In this document: positions 22,032 to 29,449 of the stretch, one piece after another
Position numbering within the stretch: position 1 is the stretch's first letter
Layout of the letters: every line of letters starts with the position of its first letter
Assembly (NCBI GenBank): GCA_010206265.1
Contig: VIQV01000034.1
Coordinates: forward strand, 1 to 35,218
Length of the DNA: 35,218 bases
Source of the DNA: Lachnospiraceae bacterium MD329
GTDB lineage: Bacteria; Bacillota; Clostridia; UBA1381
Reading direction: 5' to 3'
Made by a program: the position numbers and the translations under genes
The notes under the pieces: model-generated
The model's input: only the letters and a program-made list of their open reading frames with translations
The model's database searches: none
Told to the model about the DNA's origin: nothing

Positions 22032-23525
22032 ATGAAAAAGAATTTGAAATCTGTAACAGCAATTCTATGTGCTTTATCAATTATGATTGCAGGGACAACG
22101 AATATATTTGCAGATAATAGTGAATTGCTGGAAGATACGGAAATAATAGAGCAGGATATTGAGCGTGAAGGGCTTGCTAACACGGCTGATATAGAAATGA
22201 CAGCATATTCTAATGAAGTAATTACATCAGGTACTTGTGGAGATAATCTTATTTGGGAGATAAATGAGGATGTATTGACAATAAAAGGAGAAGGATATAT
22301 GTATGACTATACATCTAATATGTATGATAACCCATCTCCTTGGTATGCAAGCAGAACTACTATCAAGCGAGTTGTTATTGATAATGGAGTGCAGTCTGTA
22401 GGTAATTATGCTTTTTGTGGGTGTACTTTCTTAAATAAAGTTGAAATTGCAAGTGGAGTAAAGGCTATAGGTAACTATGCTTTTAATGACTGCTCACAGT
22501 TATGCGAGATTACAATACCTAAATCAGTAACAAAGATGGGGTTTAATGTATTTTCACATTGCAGTAGACTTGCAACTGCAGGAAGAGTAGGGAGCGATTG
22601 TAATATACAATTTGGGTGGGATACAAATATTCCCTCATATGCATTTTATAAAGCTGAAAGTTTAAAAAAAGTAGAAATGCCAGAATCTATAGTGTCAATA
22701 GGAAGTTATTCTTTCTCGTATTGTACATCATTATCAGAAATAGATATTTCAAAGAATATAAAAACAATAAAGGATTGTGCTTTTGCGGGTTCTGGGGCAC
22801 TGGATATAAATGTTGAAAAGGATAATCCTAATTACTCATCTGTAAATGGAGTATTGTTTAATAAAAATCAAACAGAAATATTAGCATATGCAAAGGATAT
22901 AAATAATCCATCTTATACGATACCTAATTATGTTAATAAAATAGGCAAGTATTCTTTTGCCTATTGTGGTTTATTAACGGAAGTAATAATACCAGATAAA
23001 ATAACATCAATAGAAGCAAGGGCTTTTCAGTATTGCTTTTCATTGAAAGAAATAACAATACCAAATAGCGTAATGACAATGGGAGCACACATCTTTAAAG
23101 ATAGTGAAATAGAGGATATATATATTGATAAAGTGGAAGGGATATTGGATGGTTCTCCGTGGGATGCAAATTTAGCAAAAATAACATATCGACGAGAAAT
23201 ATCTATATCCCCCATACCAGATTATGAATATATAGGTGAAGAAAACACACCCGATATTATTTTGATTGAGTGTAAATCTGACGGAATGATAATCAAACAG
23301 CTTGTAGCAGGTACAGATTATATAGTGGTATATTCTGATAATATATGTGCAGGTACAGCGACAGCAACGATTGAATATATAAATGATTATTCAAGGCTGC
23401 CGTCTAAAGAAACACATTTTACGATTATACCAAAGTCTTGTGATAGGTTGACAATTATGCCGATTACAGACCAAGCATACACAGGCAGAGAAATAATGCC
23501 TGATTTAACAATAATGAATAACTAA
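22032..23525 (+). CDS. Secreted BspA-type leucine-rich-repeat adhesin ending mid-repeat
   Basis: A 497-residue exported protein. Signal peptide MKKNLKSVTAILCALSIMIA, cleaved near IFADN. Residues ~110-380 carry at least six LRR_5 repeats of the BspA type (consensus SIGxYAFxxCxxLxEIxIPxSV; for example AIGNYAFNDCSQLCEITIPK and SIGSYSFSYCTSLSEIDISK). Then comes one ~80-residue beta-repeat (ISISPIPDYEYIGEENTPD to THFTIIPKS). The protein stops 28 residues into the next copy (LTIMPITDQAYTGREIMPD). No anchor is present. The sequence is more AT-rich than its neighbours. BspA-like proteins bind host proteins and other bacteria. The missing rest of the repeat is discussed in the findings. Confidence 0.88.
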   Translation: MKKNLKSVTAILCALSIMIAGTTNIFADNSELLEDTEIIEQDIEREGLANTADIEMTAYSNEVITSGTCGDNLIWEINEDVLTIKGEGYMYDYTSNMYDNPSPWYASRTTIKRVVIDNGVQSVGNYAFCGCTFLNKVEIASGVKAIGNYAFNDCSQLCEITIPKSVTKMGFNVFSHCSRLATAGRVGSDCNIQFGWDTNIPSYAFYKAESLKKVEMPESIVSIGSYSFSYCTSLSEIDISKNIKTIKDCAFAGSGALDINVEKDNPNYSSVNGVLFNKNQTEILAYAKDINNPSYTIPNYVNKIGKYSFAYCGLLTEVIIPDKITSIEARAFQYCFSLKEITIPNSVMTMGAHIFKDSEIEDIYIDKVEGILDGSPWDANLAKITYRREISISPIPDYEYIGEENTPDIILIECKSDGMIIKQLVAGTDYIVVYSDNICAGTATATIEYINDYSRLPSKETHFTIIPKSCDRLTIMPITDQAYTGREIMPDLTIMNN

Positions 23526-23553
23526 GTTTAAGAGAAGAAAGGAAATAAAAATA

Positions 23554-24411
23554 ATGAAAAATAATATGAAGAAAATAATCGCTATGGTATTAGCAGTAGC
23601 AACAACAGTATCAGCACTAACAACAGTATTTGCAGAGCCGACAGAAAACAATACGCCCGTATCATATACGGGAACGGAAATTACACCTGACGTTTCGGTC
23701 AAAAGCGCAGGCACTACTCTTATCAAAGGTACAGATTATGAGCTGACGTATGAGAATAATATCAATGTGGGTACAGCAACGGTTTTAGTAACCTTCAAAG
23801 GAAACTACTCCGGCGAAAGGACGGTAAATTTTAATATTATTGCGAAAACATTATCAGCGAGTGATGTTACATTCACAGAGATTGAAAAGCAAATATGTAC
23901 AGGCGGGGAAATCAAGCCTGAACCGACTATAACATACGGAGATGTTACGCTTGAAAAGGATAAGGATTATACTCTTACATACGAGAATAATACCGCTGTC
24001 GGTACAGGAAAGATAAATGTAACGTTTATCGGCAATTATACGGGTACAACTTCAACCGAATTTGAGATTACAGCAAATGAGCTTACAACTGATGATGTAT
24101 CGTTCTCAAAGATTGATACCCAGACATACACAGGTGAGGAAATTAAGCCAGAGCCGACTGTTACATACTGCGATACAGTGCTTGAAAAGGACAATGACTA
24201 TACATTGTCATATGAGAACAATATTAACGTCGGCAAAGGTAAGGTTACAGCAACCTTTATTGGCAGTTATGCAGGTACAGCCACAACAGAATTTGATATT
24301 GAGGCAAAAGAGGTGACGGAGAGCAATATCAGCATCAGCCCTATTTCAGACCAGTTATATACTGGTAAGGAAATCAAGCCTGAACCTGTTATAACAGATA
24401 CAAGTAAATAA
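23554..24411 (+). CDS. Secreted tandem beta-repeat spacer protein
   Basis: A 285-residue exported protein. Signal peptide MKNNMKKIIAMVLAVATTVS, cleaved before EPTENN. It consists only of beta-repeats of about 77 residues: an N-terminal copy lacking its first strand (starting PVSYTGTEITPD), two full copies (DVTFTEIEKQICTGGEIKPE and DVSFSKIDTQTYTGEEIKPE, each continuing DYTLTYENN or DYTLSYENN and a GNYTG or GSYAG turn), and a C-terminal fragment of 32 residues (ISISPISDQLYTGKEIKPEP). It has no adhesin domain or wall anchor. AGAAAGGAAATAAAAATA precedes the ATG, 28 bases after the LRR gene, so the two are co-transcribed. Confidence 0.85.
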   Translation: MKNNMKKIIAMVLAVATTVSALTTVFAEPTENNTPVSYTGTEITPDVSVKSAGTTLIKGTDYELTYENNINVGTATVLVTFKGNYSGERTVNFNIIAKTLSASDVTFTEIEKQICTGGEIKPEPTITYGDVTLEKDKDYTLTYENNTAVGTGKINVTFIGNYTGTTSTEFEITANELTTDDVSFSKIDTQTYTGEEIKPEPTVTYCDTVLEKDNDYTLSYENNINVGKGKVTATFIGSYAGTATTEFDIEAKEVTESNISISPISDQLYTGKEIKPEPVITDTSK

Positions 24412-24425
24412 TATATGTTTATTCA

Positions 24426-24457
24426 AAGGCGCGGTATTTTGCCGCGTCTTTGATTTT
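24426..24457 (+). terminator. Stem-loop before the SLH gene, terminator or attenuator
   Basis: AAGGCGCGG (24426-24434) and CCGCGTCTT (24442-24450), nine pairs with one G-T, then TGATTTTTAT. It separates the spacer gene from the anchor gene by 68 bases and could lower expression of the anchor relative to the spacer. Confidence 0.65.
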
Positions 24458-24479
24458 TATAGAAAGAAGGAGGAAAAAT

Positions 24480-25484
24480 ATGAGGAAAGTAATTTCTGCT
24501 TGTCTGGCTTTTGTTTTATGCTTTGGCGCAGTAATAGGCTATGCCGATGAAAATACAAAGGAAATTGAACAGACGGATATTATAATTGAAAATGATGGGA
24601 AGGTTTTGGAAAATGGGGTTGACTATTATCTGACATATCGTGATAATGTCAATGTGGGAACGGCAACGCTTGTTGTGAATTTTATTGGTAATTATTCAGG
24701 TATGCAGGAGCGGACCTTTAATATTATAAAGAAACAAGTCTCAGGCGGCGGAGGCGGAGGTTTAAGAACGACACCAAAACCTGCTATTACAGCTACACCA
24801 AAGCCTACTGTCGAGCCGACATTGACACCGACACCTGATATAAAGATGGAGCATACGTCATATGTTGTAGGCGATAACGGTATGTTCAGACCGGAGGGGA
24901 ATATGACGCGTGCAGAAGCGGCAACAATCTTTGCAAGGCTTATCTCAGAGCATAATAATGAAGGAATAGGCGAATATTCATCAAAATTCAAAGATGTGGA
25001 CAGTTCGGGTTGGTATTCAAGAAATATTGCGTATCTTGAAAGATATGATGTAATATCGGGTTATGATGAAGGCATATTTAAACCGCAGAATAGCATTACA
25101 AGAGCGGAATTTACTGCAATATGTACCCGTTTCTATGAGTTATTTGACGATATATCTGTATCGGGCAGAAATATATTCAAGGATGTAAATGAGGATTATT
25201 GGGCAGCGACATATATATTTGTGGGTAGTGATATGGATTGGGTAGAAGGCTATAATGATGGTACTTTTAGACCAAATGACAATATTACTCGTGCGGAAGT
25301 AGTTTCTATAATTAACAGAGTATTAAACCGCGTACCAGATGAAGAATATATTAACGACAACCTATCAGTATTAAATATATTTACGGATATCCACCAAACT
25401 CACTGGGCATTTGATAATATCATTGAAGCCTGTACAAATCACATAGTACAGAAAACGGTTGACGGTGAAAGCTGGATTAAATAA
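24480..25484 (+). CDS. Secreted beta-repeat/SLH cell-wall anchor protein
   Basis: About 334 residues from ATG 24480 (AAGGAGGAAAAAT upstream). Signal peptide MRKVISACLAFVLCFGAVIG, cleaved near YADEN. Next is one beta-repeat lacking its first strand (TKEIEQTDIIIENDGKVL, then DYYLTYRDNVNVGTATLVV and GNYSG). A glycine run and a Thr/Pro linker (TPKPTVEPTLTPTPD) follow, then three SLH domains with the motifs MTRAEAA, ITRAEFTA and ITRAEVVS. SLH domains bind pyruvylated secondary wall polymers, so this is the only wall-anchored member of the three-gene set. Confidence 0.88.
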   Translation: MRKVISACLAFVLCFGAVIGYADENTKEIEQTDIIIENDGKVLENGVDYYLTYRDNVNVGTATLVVNFIGNYSGMQERTFNIIKKQVSGGGGGGLRTTPKPAITATPKPTVEPTLTPTPDIKMEHTSYVVGDNGMFRPEGNMTRAEAATIFARLISEHNNEGIGEYSSKFKDVDSSGWYSRNIAYLERYDVISGYDEGIFKPQNSITRAEFTAICTRFYELFDDISVSGRNIFKDVNEDYWAATYIFVGSDMDWVEGYNDGTFRPNDNITRAEVVSIINRVLNRVPDEEYINDNLSVLNIFTDIHQTHWAFDNIIEACTNHIVQKTVDGESWIK

Positions 25485-25520
25485 TTCAGCTATTATTTTA
25501 AAAACACTCTATTTTATATA

Positions 25521-25549
25521 TTGTTATTCTATGATTAATATTGTATAAT
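25521..25549 (+). promoter_or_regulatory. Promoter of the DUF5677-like cargo gene
   Basis: TTGTTA (25521-25526) and a perfect TATAAT (25544-25549) with a 17-base spacer, 35 bases before the ATG at 25585. With the terminator at 26486 it makes the gene an independent transcription unit. Confidence 0.75.
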
Positions 25550-25584
25550 ATTATTGATGAATCACTGTGAAATGGAGATGTGTT

Positions 25585-26457
25585 ATGTTGGAATTAGATG
25601 AAAATAAAAATGTCATATATAAACTTACTGAAGAAGAAAGAGGGTTGATTAAAGAACACAAATTGTTTTATTCAGATTTATTTCATTTTGGAAATAATAT
25701 TTTAGATAATGGATTTAAGGAGACAATACAAGATTATGAATTGACTATTTATTCAATGATATATAGAATATTGGAATTGTTGGATACATTGAAAATAATG
25801 ACGGAAAATAGTTTGATTAATTCGGGTTTTTTGGTTTTAAGACCATTAATTGAAGTAACGGCTCAACTGCGTTATATTATTATGGATAAAGATAAAGATA
25901 AAGTGAAAGAACGAGCAACTATTTTGCAGATGCTTGATATAAAGAGAACAGCAGTAGATGAGACTGCGTTTTATAATAGTATGAATAATCAAGAATGCTA
26001 TAAGGACTATGTACATATAATTCGAGATGAAAAAAAATATCTTGAGTGGTATAGTTATTGTGAAAGAAAAAAAATTACTATAAAGCAATTATTTGATTTG
26101 ATTGGGTGGCAAGAGTTATATCAAAATCTATATAGCCCTCTGTGTATAGAAACACATGAGATTAATCATTTGGAAACTAACATTGAATTAAAAAATGTTA
26201 TAAATGATAAACGGTTTGAATTTAAGCCATTTAGAGGATTTGAGAATCATGTTCTATTATTAAATTCTGTGATTACAATTATGATATATTCATTTCATGA
26301 TGTAGTTTATACTTACGGAAATAAAGATTTAAAATGCGAATGGGAATTATGGGAAAAAAAAGCAATTAAATATATAAAAGAAAATCATTCAATCCATAAT
26401 AATATAGCTAAAAAAATTAACCCATTAATCAAGTGGTTTGGAAAAGTTGATTTTTAA
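25585..26457 (+). CDS. DUF5677-like protein of unknown function (cargo)
   Basis: About 290 residues, probably all-helical. ATG 25585 is preferred over GTG 25567 because TGGAGATG precedes it. The stretch INSGFLVLRPLIEVTAQLRY, then the late YIKENHS region, and the general layout resemble DUF5677 proteins. The match is by pattern only. It is strikingly AT-rich compared with the conjugation genes, with many AAT, AAA and ATT codons. It has its own promoter and terminator and lies inside the T4SS locus, so it looks like a recently added passenger gene. No function can be assigned; defence or host-interaction roles would be guesses. Confidence 0.5.
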   Translation: MLELDENKNVIYKLTEEERGLIKEHKLFYSDLFHFGNNILDNGFKETIQDYELTIYSMIYRILELLDTLKIMTENSLINSGFLVLRPLIEVTAQLRYIIMDKDKDKVKERATILQMLDIKRTAVDETAFYNSMNNQECYKDYVHIIRDEKKYLEWYSYCERKKITIKQLFDLIGWQELYQNLYSPLCIETHEINHLETNIELKNVINDKRFEFKPFRGFENHVLLLNSVITIMIYSFHDVVYTYGNKDLKCEWELWEKKAIKYIKENHSIHNNIAKKINPLIKWFGKVDF

Positions 26458-26485
26458 TTATAGCTCAGCTTAATCATGAAGAATG

Positions 26486-26518
26486 AAAAAGCAGTTTCTG
26501 AAATGAAGCTGCTTTTTT
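26486..26518 (+). terminator. Strong terminator at the right edge of the cargo block
   Basis: Thirteen-base stem AAAAAGCAGTTTC (26486-26498) and GAAGCTGCTTTTT (26505-26517) with one T-G pair, ending in a T run. It lies only 19 bases before the VirB4 start, so VirB4 needs readthrough or a promoter not recognised here. Confidence 0.85.
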
Positions 26519-26536
26519 CGTATAAGGAGGAATATT

Positions 26537-28627
26537 ATGAGGCAAAACTTAGCAGATGAACATATAAGGCAGACACCGTTCGGCAGGTTTGTAAATCAAA
26601 CGGAGGAAATAGTGGAGGAAACAGGTAACTTCATAGAAGATGATATAAACAGCTATGAGTCAAACGTTGTGGGAAATGCTGATTTACAGGAGAGCAATAC
26701 TCCAACACATGAAGAAAAGCCGAAAAGTGGTTTTTTCGGGAAACGGCAGAAAAAAGATATGCCAGAACCCGTACAGGAAATACAACCGTTATGGACAGGT
26801 CAGACAACGGCTATTGACGTTATAGCTCCATCATCGGTTGACAACGGAAGCCGTGACTATGTGGTAGTGGACGGTATATATCACGCATATTTATATATTG
26901 CAGGATATGGTTATCGTACACATAATGAGGCGGCGTGGTTGTCTGCACTTGTGGAAGCGGGTGATAATATCGGCATATCATTTTCGTTCAAAAGAATGCA
27001 GAGAGATAAGATTTTATCCCGTATTGCTCAAAAAACAATGATAAACCGCAGTAAAATGCGTGAGGTGGCTGATACACGTTCTGACTTTGAAGAGTTGGAC
27101 TCAGCAATAAGTAGCGGAATGTATCTAAAGGAAGGTATGAACAGGGCTAATCAGGATTTTTACTATATGTCCACTATAATTGAAGTTACAGCGGAGGACG
27201 AGGAAACAATAGAGCGTAATGTAAGCGATGTCATAACACTGTGCGCGTCAATGGATATGGTCTGCAAGCGTGCCGACTATAAGCACGAGCAGGGATTTTT
27301 GTCGGCGTTGCCTACGGTATCACTTGATGTGGACTTGGAGCGAAAATCAAGACGAAATGTGCTGACTGATTCACTGGCGGCGGCGTTCCCGTTTTCTTCT
27401 CTGGAGGTATATGATCCCGAAGGTATTTTCTTAGGTTTGAATAAGTATAACAATTCAGTAGCAATACTGGATTTTTTTGATGCCGATAAATATTCAAACG
27501 CAAACGCTTGTATTCTTGGTATGTCTGGAGCGGGAAAAACATTTTTGATGCAGCTTATGGCTTTAAGGCTCAGACAGCAGGGAGTACAGGTATTTATCAT
27601 AGCTCCGATTAAAGGACACGAATTTGCGGAGGTATGCGAAAGGATAGGCGGTAAATATATTAGGATTGCTCCGTCCTCGCAGGATTGTATAAACATTATG
27701 GAAATCCGTAAGAAAACGCTTAATACCGACTATGAAATTCACGGCGATAAGCGTAACGATTCTGTTCTTGCAGAGAAAATACAGAAACTTATGATTTTCT
27801 TTTCACTGATAAAAAATGATATTACGCAGAATGAGTTAAATCTCATAGACGGAGCTATTGTTCGGACATACAATTCATTCGGTATTACATACGATAACGA
27901 GTCATTGTTTGACACCGATGGACGGTTCAAAAAAATGCCGACTATAAAGAACTTGTACAATGAGCTGTTGTCAAAGGACAAGACTAAGGACTTGGCTCTG
28001 ATGATAGAAAAGTTTGCGGTAGGCTCGTTGTCAGCTTTTGGAGGAAGTACCAACGTAGATTTGGACAATAAATATATTGTGCTGGATATATCGGAAATGA
28101 ATGAGCATTTAAAGGCTTTGGGAATGTTTATTGCTCTTGATTTTGTATGGGATAAAGCGAAAGAGAGCCGTATCCAGAAAAAAGTCATATTTCTGGGGGA
28201 GTTATGGACGCTTATCGGCGCAGCGGGCAACAAGCTAGCGGCTGATTATGTTCTGGAGATATTCAAGGTAATACGCGGTTACGGTGGCGCGGCTATTGCA
28301 GATACGCAGGATATTTCAGACTTTTTTGCTCTTGATGACGGAAAATACGGTAAGGCAATCATAAACAGCTCGCGTATTAAGTTTGTACTACAACTTGAGG
28401 AGGACGAAGCCTTTACTGTTCAGAAGCATTTATCGCTGTCTGATGAAGAAACAATGCAGGTTATACGCAATAACAGGGGTGAAGCGTTGCTATGCGCTAA
28501 TCGTAACAAACTTGTCATTGATATTAAGGCATCGCCGTATGTTTATGATTTAATTACTACAAAGAGGTCTGACTTGGAAAATAAGCGCAGACGGAAAATG
28601 GAGGAACGGAAACAATATGATGACTAA
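26537..28627 (+). CDS. virB4: VirB4/TraE-type conjugation ATPase with altered Walker B
   Basis: A 696-residue ATPase that energises the type IV secretion channel. Residues 1-95 are a variable hydrophilic extension. DVIAPSSVDNGSRDYVVVDG starts the conserved part, with DTRSDFEELDSAISSGMYLK and GMNRANQDFYYM. Walker A is GMSGAGKTF near residue 328. The Walker B strand reads KKVIFLGELWTLI: the expected Asp before the catalytic Glu is Gly (G554, codon GGG at 28196-28198). The C-terminal signature VIRGYGGAAIADTQDISDFF is intact. AAGGAGGAATATT precedes the ATG. It is separated from its N-terminal-domain gene by the cargo block. Confidence 0.9.
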   Translation: MRQNLADEHIRQTPFGRFVNQTEEIVEETGNFIEDDINSYESNVVGNADLQESNTPTHEEKPKSGFFGKRQKKDMPEPVQEIQPLWTGQTTAIDVIAPSSVDNGSRDYVVVDGIYHAYLYIAGYGYRTHNEAAWLSALVEAGDNIGISFSFKRMQRDKILSRIAQKTMINRSKMREVADTRSDFEELDSAISSGMYLKEGMNRANQDFYYMSTIIEVTAEDEETIERNVSDVITLCASMDMVCKRADYKHEQGFLSALPTVSLDVDLERKSRRNVLTDSLAAAFPFSSLEVYDPEGIFLGLNKYNNSVAILDFFDADKYSNANACILGMSGAGKTFLMQLMALRLRQQGVQVFIIAPIKGHEFAEVCERIGGKYIRIAPSSQDCINIMEIRKKTLNTDYEIHGDKRNDSVLAEKIQKLMIFFSLIKNDITQNELNLIDGAIVRTYNSFGITYDNESLFDTDGRFKKMPTIKNLYNELLSKDKTKDLALMIEKFAVGSLSAFGGSTNVDLDNKYIVLDISEMNEHLKALGMFIALDFVWDKAKESRIQKKVIFLGELWTLIGAAGNKLAADYVLEIFKVIRGYGGAAIADTQDISDFFALDDGKYGKAIINSSRIKFVLQLEEDEAFTVQKHLSLSDEETMQVIRNNRGEALLCANRNKLVIDIKASPYVYDLITTKRSDLENKRRRKMEERKQYDD

Positions 28628-29264
28628 TATGGATACTCTAAAAAAAGAGCTTAAATATGTTCAAGAAAAACTAATACGCTCAATACAGGCTGTATCGAGG
28701 GTAAGTATGTCAGAAAGTAAATCAGAGCAGGTAATTGATAAGCGTCTTGGTGATATTCTTGACAATGTAGAATCAGCGTGTGTTACTGCAAGATGTGTGA
28801 TTGACAGATACCGTATTATGCAGCCCTTCAATGAGGGATTTAAAAAAGAGAAAATCATATCAAAGGTTGCCGGAGAAATCGAGGTTACGGCAGAAGGCTG
28901 GCTACATATAAAGCTGAATACACTTCTTCCTAACTGCCGATTTAAGACAAACAGCTATGTACAGGATACGCTGACACGGCTTTTAGAAGAATGCGACAAG
29001 CCGTTGCCGATGTTTGAACACGCATTTTTGGCGATTGTGGAGCATTGCGATTATGAAAACAGAGAAGTATATGATCAAGATAATAAATCGTGGAAGATGA
29101 TACCAAACGCAATCAAAGGCAGAATGGTAAAGGATGACGAACAGTTCAGACTTGACATAGGCTTATTCTCCAAGATGTCGGATACTATAGCCTGTCATAT
29201 ATACGTGATTCCGTCAACACAATTAAGCGACTTTATGTATTATTTATCAAATAATCTGCTGTAA
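28617..29264 (+). CDS. DUF6100-like conjugation-locus protein
   Basis: A 215-residue soluble protein. It opens with a coiled-coil-like helix (TLKKELKYVQEKLIRSIQAV), then helix DILDNVESACVTARCVIDRY. A mixed domain follows, with EGWLHIKLNTLLPNCRFK and QDTLTRLLEECDKPLPMF, which resembles DUF6100 proteins of clostridial conjugation loci. The match is by pattern. It overlaps the VirB4 end by 11 bases, so it is translationally coupled to it. No catalytic motif or membrane segment is seen. Its constant place after VirB4 suggests a role with the ATPase. Confidence 0.6.
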   Translation: MMTNMDTLKKELKYVQEKLIRSIQAVSRVSMSESKSEQVIDKRLGDILDNVESACVTARCVIDRYRIMQPFNEGFKKEKIISKVAGEIEVTAEGWLHIKLNTLLPNCRFKTNSYVQDTLTRLLEECDKPLPMFEHAFLAIVEHCDYENREVYDQDNKSWKMIPNAIKGRMVKDDEQFRLDIGLFSKMSDTIACHIYVIPSTQLSDFMYYLSNNLL

Positions 29265-29441
29265 ATCATAAACAGAGCAAGTGCATTTTTGATTTTTGCC
29301 TAAGCACGATACCAAAACAAAGTAAAATCATAACTGTACTTGCTCAGCAATGTCTAAATCAGCATAAATACAGTATTTACAGACATCAGTAATTAGGTGC
29401 AAAAATGATTTTTTCATCGTAGTAAGGAGGGAAGTGCAAAA
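29265..29441 (+). promoter_or_regulatory. Structured 177-base intergenic region, candidate leader or oriT
   Basis: Two large hairpins and a direct repeat fill this gap. Hairpin 1: GAGCAAGTGCA (29275-29285) with TGTACTTGCTC (29335-29345), and inside it TGATTTT (29290-29296) with AAAATCA (29324-29330). Hairpin 2: ATGTCT (29350-29355) with AGACAT (29381-29386), and inside it the palindrome TAAATACAGTATTTA (29365-29379). It is the most structured gap in the T4SS locus and lies upstream of a winged-helix gene and VirD4. Confidence 0.55.
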
Positions 29442-29449
29442 ATGATTTT
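29397..29449 (+). repeat. 16-bp direct repeat around the winged-helix gene start
   Basis: GTGCAAAAATGATTTT occurs at 29397-29412 and again at 29434-29449, where it contains the ATG of the gene. The first copy also contains an ATG, opening a 5-codon decoy frame (MIFSS) that ends just before the TAAGGAGG ribosome site. Confidence 0.6.

Noticed and set aside
23505..24480. Spacer gene as a frameshifted part of one long gene with its neighbours
   Set aside because: Each of the three genes has its own ribosome site, ATG and a distinct, complete signal peptide, so simple frameshift damage does not explain the breaks.
21273..28627. VirB4 as a pseudogene split by an insertion
   Set aside because: Both parts have their own start and ribosome site, and the N-terminal domain is commonly a separate gene in clostridial loci. 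The insertion is between genes rather than within one.
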